Notes under the pieces: generated by a model
What the model was told of the DNA's origin: nothing
Seen by the model: only the letters and a program-made list of their open reading frames with translations
The model's database searches: none
Shown: piece by piece, positions 25,601-35,160 of the stretch
Numbering within the stretch: the first letter of the stretch is position 1
Layout of the letters: each line of letters starts with the position of its first letter
Source: Gonatopus flavifemur
Taxonomy: Eukaryota; Arthropoda; Insecta; Hymenoptera; Dryinidae
NCBI GenBank assembly: GCA_018340375.1
Contig: JAFFJZ010000002.1
Coordinates: forward strand, 25,376,001 to 25,440,000
Length of the DNA stretch: 64,000 bases
Reading direction: 5' to 3'
Made by a program: the position numbers and the translations under genes

Positions 25601-25878
25601 TTCATATCTCTATTCTCTATATCTATATCCTCTACTTTTTCGATCACTAGACATATAAATTTATTTTCTAATTTTTTTTTGATTTTTTTTATGATTCGGT
25701 CTTATTTCGATCGACTCAATTATCATTCGTACCAACAAATTTCTAACTGAAAATTTCATTTTTTTTCTCAAAATTTCGATTTTCATCAATTCAAAAAAAA
25801 AAAAGCATTTCTAAAAGAATCGATTCTGAAAAATAATCCGATAAAACGATTTTCTTCGATCAAAAAACATCGATTCTA
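22602..25878. mobile_element. 3.3 kb homopolymer-rich insertion, possibly hAT-like
   Basis: The segment begins TAGTGATCCCGATTC and ends CATCGATTCTA, and is flanked by CTACATGT on both sides (22594-22601, 25879-25886). The wider match is ten bases, TACTACATGT. An 8-bp duplication with TAG...CTA ends fits the hAT superfamily. Near both ends GAATCGATTC words recur in both orientations. The interior is extremely A+T rich, with T runs of about 20 (23446-23467, 23657-23676), an AG run (22820-22836) and many A runs. A less biased block at 24430-24740 is open for 102 codons on the minus strand, but I recognise no domain. Both an old transposon body and poor assembly consensus could explain the texture. 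Confidence 0.45.
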
Positions 25879-25886
25879 CTACATGT

Positions 25887-26613
25887 CATACACATGGGAG
25901 AAAGGATACATTGAAATTGTAATCAACATCGGAGATAGCGCGATAAACTTTGTATGTTACCATGGAAACGATAAGTTAATACAGTTATGGTCACCAGATC
26001 GCGATTTCATAACTTAATTCTTATTTTGAAGTTGTAATGAGAGCTTTCCCTGTATATGTGTGGGAATTTGATTCTGTTTAATATTCAAATTTGCATGGCT
26101 ATAGTTTATGAATGTATTTCAATGTGTCAACACATTTCCACCTACCTGTCTTCATCAATGAATATAAATGAACATCGTTGAAGTTTGAATCATCCCTCGA
26201 AATAAAGTGACGTTGGGAAGTTAGCATATCCAAAGATATATAATTTAATACCTCCAAAATATCGTTCCCGAACATCCTTTTCGTCTGGAAACATGAACTC
26301 CATGACAGTATGTTCTCCCTTTTCCTATCCTCAATAGAGATTTTGTTTCAATAAACGATACAAACTTTAACGATATTATAAGTAATGTATCTTCATCGTA
26401 TCATGTCCACGTTCTAACTAGTTCAAAATAGTTTCATTGCGAGATGGTATATATCTGATGCACCAGGACAAAGTTCTATTTACCCAAGATAACAGTACGG
26501 TTTTGGCTGCAATTTCATACGGAATACGATAGTAATTAAACAGTTTGAGTAGTTCCTACAGATTATTCTGACATCAGATAGATGTTATATGTAAAATTAT
26601 GTCTGGAGTCTTA
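25887..26613. other. Non-coding stretch, nothing recognised
   Basis: No open frame of note and no clear repeat ends. The sequence returns to the ordinary texture of the window immediately after the right CTACATGT, which supports a real boundary for the insertion on its left. Confidence 0.35.
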
Positions 26614-27558
26614 CGCTGAGAGAAATCGCTTAGTTGCGTGTTCAAAAATACTTCAGTTAATAATCTTTTAGTTGATTTGAATAAATCTTTACTTGATATA
26701 GATGAAAATTTGTTTGAATAAAATTCGAAAAAAATTTTGAATAAAAAAATTCAGTTGATAGTAGCATAAGTAATTTATTTGTGACAACTAACATTTCAAG
26801 TTCCTCAGCAAATAGAATCTGATTACGCATGCGCTGACTACCATTTCATCATTTTCAATTGTTCCACCGGCATTTCCACCCATGTATATTTTTCAACGAC
26901 ACGCCTGCAATCGCGTGCAACGGCGATACGGAGTTTTGGATTTTATTGTTGGAAGAATAGATCACTCCATAGCAAAAGTTTTCAGTTTCATTAGTTCAAA
27001 GGTGTTTGGAACATTTTGTCTGAAGAATATTCGTACAAAATCTTTTTTTATGCAGTGGAATTGTGCTAAAATATGGAGCAAGGGGAAATATGCAAAGAAT
27101 TTTTCAGAATCTCTCCTGACTAAATATCCTCAGCAAAAATCATTCTAGTTATTCTCCAGGCCTTGCAATACCTTACGATGCCCTTGCGAGGGACTTTCAA
27201 GGCCTAGCAAGGCTTTGTAATAACCTAGAAAATCACTGGAGTCATTTCTAGCAAGGTTGTTTAGTGATTCCTGGTATATATTTGATTTTCAATAATCAAC
27301 AATATTTCAGTACAATCATATTCTATCGACTAAATAATTCAGTTAAAGTAACATTTTGATTTACTTTGAATATTTGGTTAGCACAACGTCAAAATATTTA
27401 TTTGTGAGAAATGAAAGTTTTACTCAATTCAACTGAATTCAATTAACTAAACAAAATGCATTGATTTGAATACAAGTCTAGCTGTCTGATATATGAATAA
27501 ATTATTTTGCTGCTGTGGCTAGCATTTAGTTACAGCAACTATGTGATTTTTCTCAGTG
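26614..27558. mobile_element. CGCTGAG/CAGTG element, AGTTG words, with nested CTAGG element
   Basis: It starts CGCTGAGAGAAATCGC (first G replacing A of CACTG) and ends GATTTTTCTCAGTG, flanked by TA on both sides (26612-26613, 27559-27560). Both terminal thirds repeat TTAGTTG, AGTTGAT, TTGAATAAAT, TTCAGTTAA and AACTGAATT words in both orientations. The centre carries unrelated sequence, including an 88-codon frame at 26882-27148 that I do not recognise and the palindrome at 27137-27247. At 945 bp it is probably a shorter foldback enlarged by later insertions. Confidence 0.65.
27137..27247. repeat. CTAGG palindromic short element, copy 2
   Basis: AAATCATTCTAGTTATTC at the left mirrors GAAAATCACTGGAGTCATTT at the right. 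The body runs CCAGGCCTTGCAA, CCCTTGCGAGGG, AAGGCCTAGCAAGG and CTTTGTAATAACCTAG. The order of words matches the reverse complement of 5171-5287. It lies inside the 26614-27558 element. Confidence 0.65.
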
Positions 27559-28135
27559 TATGTTTGTTTTGATAACAAGATTCTCTGTAAACACGGTTGA
27601 TGAATATTCTTCGAATTTGCGATCGATTTGAACTGCGAGTTATTATTCTTCATTATCAAAAGTTCACATAAAAGTTAAGTCTTCGTAGGTCCCGGAGAAA
27701 CTGTTTGGCATGAATGAAAGTCCAGTTAAAAGGGAACTTTCTGAGGTTAAACTGGACGTTAACAAGTATTCGGTAAGATGAAGGCTTCAACGTGGAGCTG
27801 ACTTCTTTACGAAGCATTTAAGTACAAACGAAACTTTGAATAAGCTACATGTATATTCTCAATGGAATGGAATTTGAAAACTTGGAAATCAATTTGGATG
27901 CGTGGAATTTTAATCTTCTCGTCGAATCAATCGCCTCTTGGGTGGAGGGAGGGTTGAATAAAATACTTAAATATCTGCTTTTCACAAAAATTTCGTCATG
28001 TTTTGTTGGTGGAAGAAAATTTTACTTTCGTATTGATTATTCGATTGATGATGTGAAAAATTTCATATATGAAGTTCCGATCTGATTCATTCAGGGGAAC
28101 CGAATGTCCTGATCGGATGAAAAGAAATATAACTG
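27559..28135. other. Non-coding stretch, nothing recognised
   Basis: A 78-codon frame (27849-28085) shows no known motif. A small inverted pair (TCCAGTTAAAAGGGAAC and GAGGTTAAACTGGA) at about 27719-27760 suggests a short hairpin. Confidence 0.35.
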
Positions 28136-28521
28136 CACTGAGAGAAGAGCGATTTGAAGGTTTGGTAAAGAGTAATATACTTGTTTGATAAATCTAAGTA
28201 GTACTGAATTTTCAGCGATGTTTCATGAAATTTCAAGAAGGATTACTCAAATTTTGCGTCGCATCACTTAGTGTTCTTCAATCGTTATCATATAATACAA
28301 TATTCATGACCAAATTTGCTGAGTGTCACCGAATTACTAAACATTCAGGAATTGAGTGATACACAGCGAATTTGGCTATGAATATTGTTTATATAATAAC
28401 GATTGAAGAACACTGAGTAATATAAAGCGAAGTTTCAATAATATTTCTTGAAACTTTGGTGAAAGTTCAGTAATATTCAGATTTATTGATCAAATATAAT
28501 ACTATTTACTGAACCTCAGTG
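28136..28521. mobile_element. CACTGAGAG foldback element with TG duplication
   Basis: It starts CACTGAGAGAAGAG and ends TACTGAACCTCAGTG, with TG on both sides (28134-28135, 28522-28523). The core is a long stem: TTCTTCAATCGTTATCATAT pairs with ATAATAACGATTGAAGAA, and ATTCATGACCAAATTTGCTG pairs with CAGCGAATTTGGCTATGAAT. Words TACTGAA, TTCAGTAATA and AGTAATATT recur outside the stem. It is non-coding. Confidence 0.75.
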
Positions 28522-28630
28522 TGAAAATAGTAATTTTTACGAACGTGTACATCTCATCTCCTTCCTCTCATCTCAATATGGTGGGAATTATGATATCATA
28601 CTTCAATGATGATCCAACCATGGCTTTCTA

Positions 28631-29142
28631 GGTCATTCTCATTCTCGACAAAAATCAGTGTGAATACCATTTGTTAAATTTGTAGTATTCAATTACTGGA
28701 TTGATGATTTTTTTCAGTAAATACTAGATGGAATACTATCCTCTCAACACTGAAAAAAAAATTTATTCCAGTCAAATAAATATTTATTTGTCCTGTACCA
28801 AAGAAATATTCATTAGAATTAACAAAATATTCTTTGGAACCAAAATAATTTATTTGAATTAAATAGATGGTTTTAATCGTTTATTTGATTCCAATAAATT
28901 ATTTTGGTTCCAAAGAATATTTTGTCAATTCTAATAAATATTTCTTTGGTACAGGACAAATAAATATTTATTTGACTGGAATAGATTTTTTTTTCAGTGA
29001 AGCTAAATCTATGTGAATAAACCATACAGTTAATTTACATAAATTTAGCTTGAGGATAGTATTTCATCTATTATTCACTTAAAAAAAATCACCAATCCAG
29101 TAATTAAGTACTACAGATTATTTGTCGAAAATGAGAATGACC
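28631..29142. repeat. Outer foldback, split near its centre by a CACTGAAAA element
   Basis: GGTCATTCTCATTCTCGACA at the left mirrors TGTCGAAAATGAGAATGACC at the right, followed on both sides by TTACTGGATTG(A/G)TGATTTTTTT and by GAATACTATCCTC. Removing 28748-28999 restores a continuous hairpin whose loop includes AAGCTAAATCTATG and CATAAATTTAGCTT. This was therefore an older element that took a later insertion near its centre. Confidence 0.8.
28748..28999. mobile_element. CACTGAAAAA palindromic element, AATAAATATTTATTT words, AA duplication
   Basis: It starts CACTGAAAAAAAAATTTATT and ends AGATTTTTTTTTCAGTG, with AA on both sides (28746-28747, 29000-29001). The halves are almost exact complements: TTTATTTGTCCTGTACCAAA, GAAATATTCATTAGAATTAA and ATATTCTTTGGAACCAAAAT all have partners in the right half. 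The mirrored arm of the host foldback shows the empty site with a single AA, which defines the duplication. The high arm identity suggests recent origin or strong constraint. Confidence 0.85.
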
Positions 29143-29940
29143 CTGACATGAGTTTTCGTTGAATCAGCAAAGATTTGAGAAACTATGAAACCATGTGAAT
29201 GTCTATTGGTCAAGTATTTCTCACCCCTTTGTCAAGTAATTCTCCTTTGTAACACTAATCCACATTTCTTCTTGTTATTTCTACTTTTTTCCGAAATATC
29301 ATACTATCTTGTGTTGCAATTTATCCTGCTTTTTCAATTTTTTGTGTCACTTACGTAACATATCAAGCCAACAACGATATCTTTATGGATTTAAAATTAG
29401 ATTATTCTCACTCTTGAGAGATTTATCAAAGATTTTTGAAATATCCTTTCCAAGATGTTTTTGAAGATTCATTCAAAGAGTTTTCTAGATGTCTTTTGAA
29501 AATATTGTAAGAGTAAGAACAATTCGAGAAATATCAAAGACATATTTTTGTATTCCATATCAGACAATTCAAATTGGTCTGAATCCTGCGTTTCTCGAGG
29601 TGGCAGCTCAACAGTCAAACCACCAGCACTATGTTCAAAAGAAGAAATTGGTTGGTTTCAAAAATCTTTATGTTGTTCTTCATGGTTGACGCCACACGGT
29701 ATTTTTCTTTGGCGCCTTTTATGATCGTACGAGTGATTGGAACATCCATCCCAGAATAAAAAGAAGATTTTTCATCGGTATTTAACCAGTTCGTTATTCG
29801 AACAAAGTATGTCGAGTTCAATTCATATAAGCTGCTACGCTCAAGGAAGATTTCAATCAAAACTGATCTACTAATGTCAATTTGCGTAACGTAGACAGAA
29901 CAAAGTATATGGGATTGATTACACGGTTCTACACTGGTCA
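29143..29940. other. Non-coding stretch; 125-codon minus frame not recognised
   Basis: The minus frame at 29615-29992 is the second-longest in the window after the transposase. It starts inside the left arm of the next foldback and has no domain I recognise. It could be chance, or a residue of an element coding region adjoining the foldback. The rest shows nothing. Confidence 0.35.
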
Positions 29941-30975
29941 GGCACTTTTCGAATGACCTAGTGTAGGTTGTTGGTCTGGTCGAAAACAACACAACACCAT
30001 GTTTGAAAAATTTTTCACACCCTCAAATTTCCAAGTTATGGACAAAAAACTGATTTTTGGGGATTTTGTACATTTGAAAATTTCCAACTCGGCCATTTTT
30101 TGACCAATTTTGAGATTCCAAACGGGTTCTGGAAGGGAAATGTTGGCACTTTCGAGACATATATATGGTTTTGAGTAATCAATAGAATTTAGCGGGAATT
30201 TTTCCTCAAGAATTTGAAATTTTTTCCTGTTTTTTTTTCATTTTTTCGCGACTATACTCCAAGAAACAATGGTTTATCATATATGGCATTGAAGTGGGTT
30301 CAATTCTGTGTGAAATAAGTCGTCGTTCATTGAAATCGATCAAGAATTTTCGGAGTTATACAATTTTTTCCAAAACAGGAAATTTCGGCCTCATACGAAA
30401 ATATAATTATATTAATTATTATTACAATAATATATTAACATTCTACCTATTTGGCCTATATTCTTTTCTCAGCGTAATGATAGAGCAAGTCAACATCAGT
30501 ATGAGACCGAAATTTCCTTTTTTGGAAAAAATTGTATAACTCCGAAAATTCTTGATCGATTTCAATGAACAACGACTCATTCCACACAGAATTGAACCCA
30601 CTTCCATACCATATATGATAAATCATTGGTTCTTGAAGTATAGTCGCAAAAAAAATGCTTTTGAAATAGAAAAGATGAAAAAAATGAGGTGAAAATTTCA
30701 AATTCTTGAGGAAAAATTTCCACTCAGTTCTATTCAATACTCAAAACATATATATGTCTCGAAAGTGCTGACATCCCCCTTTCAGAATTCGTTTGGAATT
30801 TTGAAATTGGTCCAAAAATGGCCGAGTTGGGAATTTTCAAATTTTCCTAAATCCCCAAAAATCAGGTTTTTGACCATAACTTGAAAATTTGGGGGTGTAA
30901 AAAATTTTTTAAACATGGTTTTGTGTTGTATTCGACCAGACCAACAACCTACACTAGGTTATTTGAGAAGTGTCT
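29941..30975. repeat. Long foldback, arms of about 450 bp, loop of about 110 bp
   Basis: The arms 29941-about 30395 and about 30505-30975 are inverted. Landmarks are GACCTAGTGTAGGTTGTTGG / CCAACAACCTACACTAGGTT, TTCTGTGTGAAATAAGTCGT with a partner at about 30570, TTTCATTGAAATCGATCAAG-like text in both, and AACTCGGCCATTTTT / AAAAATGGCCGAGTT. The arms differ at scattered single bases, so duplication was not recent. The loop is A+T rich. Frames of 81 and 93 codons lie in the arms and mirror one another, as expected of shadows. No flanking duplication is clear. Confidence 0.8.
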
Positions 30976-31168
30976 TTAATTTTTTCTTTCTTGTAGCACT
31001 GTGTTACCATTTACTCTGGTTCTCTATCTCAACTCTAGGAGAGGAGTTGAGTGATAAAATCATCCTCACAGCATCACACAGTCCTAAAAGGATTCTTAAA
31101 GAATTTATAATGAACACAATCAGTTCAACAAGTTGATTCCTATGTTACTCTATCGTTTCTATGGTAAC

Positions 31169-31347
31169 GTACTCTCTAAAGTAGAAACAGTGAGATTTCC
31201 ACTCGAACGAAAAGATAAATTTCCTTCTGGCTGTCTGAAGAGTGAATTCTTACTTCAATAGAGTGAAATTTCACTCTTCAGGGAGCCAGAAGGCAACCCA
31301 TCTGTCCGTTTGAGTGGGATTTTCACTTTTCCGTATTTAGAGAGTAC
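31169..31347. mobile_element. GTACTCTCTAAA-ended palindrome, GAGTGAAATTTCACTC words
   Basis: GTACTCTCTAAAGTAG at the left mirrors ATTTAGAGAGTAC at the right, and both continue to (A)GTGA(G/A)A(T)TTCCACTCGAACG-like text. The centre carries AGAGTGAAATTTCACTCTTC, an exact palindrome, plus CTTCTGGCTG and CAGCCAGAAGG-like pairs. GTAC at both ends may be a 4-bp duplication, but because GTAC is itself palindromic this cannot be settled. A partial relative lies at 32050-32296. Confidence 0.65.
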
Positions 31348-31383
31348 ACAGTGTATTGCACTTTCTCTGATGTTGAATCATTG

Positions 31384-31613
31384 CTCACGTGACAAAACTT
31401 AACCAGTCATGTTTTTGAATAATTGTTATTTCCATGATAACAAACGTCCCTGATCGCGTTTTCTCACAAATCTGGTATCAACCTGTTCGTCTGAATGATG
31501 GCTATTTATTGAACTCGTTCCGGACGGTTATTCAACTTCCAAAATAATGAGAATTCTGGAAAAAATGAAAAAAATTATAAAGTCACTTGTTACGTTTTTT
31601 CATGTGACCGACG
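31384..31613. mobile_element. Copy 2 of the 12.4/31.4 kb family
   Basis: The left end CTCACGTGACAAAACTTAAC mirrors the right end (GTTACGTTTTTTCATGTGACC, quoted in parts), and the body carries GTTTTTGAATAATTGTTATT, CCATGATAACAAACGT and CTGATCGCG. It is about 30 bp longer than 12421-12620 and in the same orientation. It is non-coding. Confidence 0.65.
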
Positions 31614-32566
31614 AAATAGTACTGATTACAATTTTGCAATATTTCTCGTCAAATTACCTGTTAACTATACTACATTAATCGTTGTCGTATACTCGTTTCT
31701 TGTACACTTGTTTGTTTGTTGTCATAAGACTGATTACTTTATGATGATGATGATGATATTTGTTTCCGTGGAGGAGCTAAATCACGGAGAAACTTCCCAT
31801 CAAGATATTTCCTCTCTCAAAACAACGTCGATGGACTTCACTCGTTAGGTTAGAATCTATAAAATATAGCTTAGGGAGTATGAAACTTTATGAGGTAGTC
31901 ATTGTAAGATCAATTGCAGCTGACACACTTACCCTGAGATGAGAGCTAATTACCAGTATCAAAACAACAATTAGAGATGTAATGATAATTACCAGATGGG
32001 AGGAGTAAAATCAAAACTGGGTTCATCAATCACTTTCTGAATCTGAAAGAGTAAAAAATCACGTGTTCCACTCCACTAAGTCTCAGAAGTGAGCCAGTCC
32101 GCTTCAAGTGGGATTTTCACTCGTTTCGGGTGAACCCTCACTCTTTTAGAGTGAAAAATTGACTCTAGAATTGGAGTGGCTGTGAGTTCCTAACCTCAAA
32201 CCTTAGAATATCACTCTAAAACAGTGGAAATTTCACTTCAAAATTTCACTTTTGGCTAGCTGAAGAGTGAAATCTCACTCTAAAAATTTTAGAGAGCAAA
32301 ATAATCTTAGCTTCACATATTTCATCTGACCATTGTAACTACATTTTATTCTACCTAATCTTGATGCTCGTAATCAGATTCGAAGTCACTGCAACCCCTA
32401 ATCCTCTATCATGTGTTTTTTTCCCAAGTGAATTCACTGAAAAAAAAAAGATTGAAAATGAAGTTAAAAATTCCTTCTTCACTTGGGTCTTCTTTTATAC
32501 ACTTTTTGGAGTATCTGGAATTCACTTGAGAATTTGAAGCGAAGCTTATACTCGGTACCCTGTTAA
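31614..32566. other. Non-coding stretch with a partial GAGTGAAA element
   Basis: A (GAT)n run lies at about 31741-31756. From about 32050 to 32296 the words GAGTGAAA, TTTCACTC, AGTGGGATTTTCACTC and ending TTTTAGAGAG match the 31169-31347 palindrome, but the left terminus is missing. No gene is seen. Confidence 0.45.
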
Positions 32567-33025
32567 AGAAGCCATCCATAAACTACGTATCCCTGTTTTT
32601 GTGACTTTTGACCCCCCCCCTCCTCCCATGTAGCTCTACCGTGACTTCTCTCTGAACGCCCCTCCCACTTGGGAACGTAGTTTTTTACGTTCAACCAAAT
32701 TAATTCCTAACAAATGAATTTTCGTACAAATATGACTCTGATAAAATTTCAATCCACTGAAACGAAAAATGTATTCCGCTGAAATAAAATTTCGCTCATT
32801 CCGAATGAAATTTACGATCCAATCAAATATCTGTTCGGTTTATATTCAAATGGATCATTTTTTTGGATGTCTATATATAATTTTCTTCAGGAAGTAAAAG
32901 TACAAAATGAATAAAAAACCACGTGACTTGGAACCAAACTCCTCCTCCCCTTACATAGCCCAGCGTAGCATTTCATCTTACCCCTCCCTCCCGCTTTATG
33001 AGCCACGTAGTTTATGGACGACCCT
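32567..33025. mobile_element. TTAA-flanked element with CATCCATAAACTACGT ends
   Basis: The left end AGAAGCCATCCATAAACTAC and right end GTAGTTTATGGACGACCCT are inverted with two or three mismatches. TTAA precedes (32563-32566) and follows (33026-33029). TTAA duplications are typical of piggyBac and Kolobok transposons. The subterminal regions are C-rich on the plus strand (CCCCCCCCCTCCTCCC near 32611; CCCCTCCCTCCCGC near 32981). No transposase is present, so it is a 459-bp non-autonomous copy. Confidence 0.65.
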
Positions 33026-33144
33026 TTAACTGTTGGAAGTTTACCAGTTGATGGCGTGACAATTGATCTGATACTGGTCCGATACCGCATCGATAACACT
33101 GTGATATCGGATTGAAATGGAGCCGTTGATTTATACATACTTAA

Positions 33145-33465
33145 GGGGGTACCAGCGTATCGACTGAGTAAACATTTCCTCGGTAAGAATTCTCCGCACT
33201 GAATTCATAAAGAGATCTGAAATTCTCAGAAAATATTCTTTAGTACTTTATCTATTGCGATACATCGCCCAAATTTCAAATTCCAAAAAACAAGTTTTTT
33301 TTACCGACTGAGAAACAAAGTTTTCCTTCGAAATTCGAGATTTGGGCGATGTACCGCAATAAAGTACCGAAGATTATTTCCTGAGAATTTCAGATCTTTG
33401 AATAAATTTAGTGTGGAGAATTCTTATCGAGAAGATGTTTACTCAGTAGTTACGCTGGTATCTCC
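33145..33465. mobile_element. TTAA-flanked foldback with GGTACCAGCG ends
   Basis: It starts GGGGGTACCAGCGTATC and ends TACGCTGGTATCTCC, with TTAA on both sides (33141-33144, 33466-33469). The halves are strongly complementary, including GAATTCTCCGCACTGAATTC with GTGTGGAGAATTC and ATCGCCCAAATTTC with GATTTGGGCGAT. The loop carries TTCCAAAAAACAAG. The ends match 39853-40105 over 13 bp, but the interiors are unrelated. Confidence 0.75.
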
Positions 33466-33469
33466 TTAA

Positions 33470-34851
33470 TTTGGATGCATTGTTAACACATTTTTTCTTC
33501 TCTCCTGCCGTCAGCTAGTTCGCTTCACTATGTTTCCTTTGAGGCTATCGATGAAGAATGATGCGAGTGACTTCTTCCATGACATCTGTCTTCCGAAGAC
33601 AAAATAATGTGTCTGTGAGTGTGAACTCAAGTGAAAAATCGGTCAGTGAAGACCTGTGTCGATTGATAACAGAATGTCGTGAGACGTGAGCATACAAGTT
33701 TTGACATGAGTAAGTTTTTTTGTTGAACTTCAATTACTTTTGTCTACCTCCTCTTCACGTTTTCCCAGTTAGATTTTCTTATTCTAGGTATCGTCGAATA
33801 CTGCTCGCACAGTTGGTTTGTCCTGTTTTCATTTGTTTTCGTGAGGACTTGTTTTGCTCTCCCTCTCTCTATTCCAGCGCCCGCGTCTGATGGTGGGTGG
33901 TGCGGGTACCCCTACTCGCGTTATGTACCCAGCACATCATTGGCTAACTTATTTTAATTATAACTCAGAAACTAAGTTTGGAATAATTTTTCGTTGGAGG
34001 AGAATTCGATACTATATTCCATAAGGGATTCGTATGCATAAATTAAAATGTATCGACGGCGTTTGGAATTATTCTGAATATACAAATAATATCCACATAG
34101 TGTATATGGTTCGATGTCATAGTCCTGGAGTTGAGATTTCACTACTTTTTGGGTAAGATTCCTTTCATTTGAACAGAGCTGTAACAACATCTAGAATTTT
34201 TTTTCTTCCTCACTGGTCATTTTATTGAAAAAACACGAAAGCGCAATTCCGTCGATCGTTTCCGTTGGAATTTCAGATTTGTCTTTAGTCTGTTGGAAAT
34301 AATTCTTTTATGGATTATGGACTTCGATGAGAGGGAAATTCCGATAGAGGATATTTTTCTTCGGATGAACAGATCAAAATATTACAATTCGAATCTTCAT
34401 CTCCATGATACTTGGAGAGAGAAAAAATGGATGAGAAATGATATATCCTGGATTAATGAGATCTGCGAGAACTCAATATCTCTTTTATCCATATGTAAGA
34501 AGGTGTGTAGATAGGGAGAATTATTCTGTTCAGTCCAATATAACACGAACTCTGCTTCTTCGATGTATTCTCACTATCTCTTGATCTTCTAAGACACGCT
34601 GTGGACATATCTCGAGGGAAATTTGAAAATAATATATACCCAAAGATATTTCGAAGTTGATCCTTTTCCTCGTATCTCCTCAAGAACCGCTTCCTAATGC
34701 ATCTCATTTCCTTCTGGATATGTAATAAGGATTGGATATGATATCATTTTTCCGAAATTCTGATTTTTCACCTCATATGGTGAAATCATACGACTTTAAC
34801 ACCTCAAATTTTGAATGCTGTGCCCTAATGTTTTGTTATGATAGCTGTACA
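33470..34851. other. Non-coding stretch with a compositionally balanced block
   Basis: At about 33840-33940 the sequence is pyrimidine- then G-rich (CTCCCTCTCTCTATTCC, GATGGTGGGTGGTGCGGG). Frames of 62-84 codons at 33545-34707 carry no recognised motif. The final 30 bp (TTATGATAGCTGTA) may belong to the GCTG-type element that continues after 35082. Confidence 0.35.
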
Positions 34852-35080
34852 CACGGAGAAAAAAGTATGGCTGGTATAACAAACAGGTCTGTTACTATAG
34901 CGCCTACAAAAAAAAACTAGTTGAAAGAGCAAGGAAAATGATTGACACAACTACACTTTTTTTGCTGACATAAAAAAATTTGTTAACAGAACTAACGTCT
35001 TAGCTGTTGGAGTGAATATTTTTGCAGGGACAACAAAGTTCTTTGTAAGCGCTATAGTAGCAAACCATTGTTTCTCCGTG
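34852..35080. mobile_element. CACGGAG element, family C copy 1, CA duplication
   Basis: It starts CACGGAGAAAAAAGTATGG and ends CCATTGTTTCTCCGTG, flanked by CA on both sides. Body landmarks are GCTGGTATAACAAACAGGT, then GCGCCTACAAAAAA, ATGATTGACACAAC, GAACTAACGTCT and GTAAGCGCTATAGTAG. The same order recurs at 59395-59626 at high identity. The 62-codon frame overlapping its left end is not supported. Confidence 0.8.
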
Positions 35081-35082
35081 CA

Positions 35083-35160
35083 GTTTTTCCTTGCAGTATA
35101 GAGCAAAAAATCACAGCAATTTTGCTAACCGTAACAGCGAAAAATGTTTGATACTCTGTA
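35083..35160. repeat. Left fragment of a GCTG-type element interrupted by two transposons
   Basis: AGCAAAAAATCACAGC, TTTTGCTAACCGTAACAGCG and TTGATACTCTGTA resemble the complement of the 2315-2664 element. The matching continuation (TAATACTGAAAATTTTACTGG) appears right after the DD41D transposon at 37177, so the insertion split this element at a TA. Confidence 0.6.

Noticed and set aside
31741..31756. Regularly spaced repeats or CRISPR-like array
   Set aside because: This is a simple (GAT)n microsatellite; no spacer-repeat structure exists anywhere in the window.
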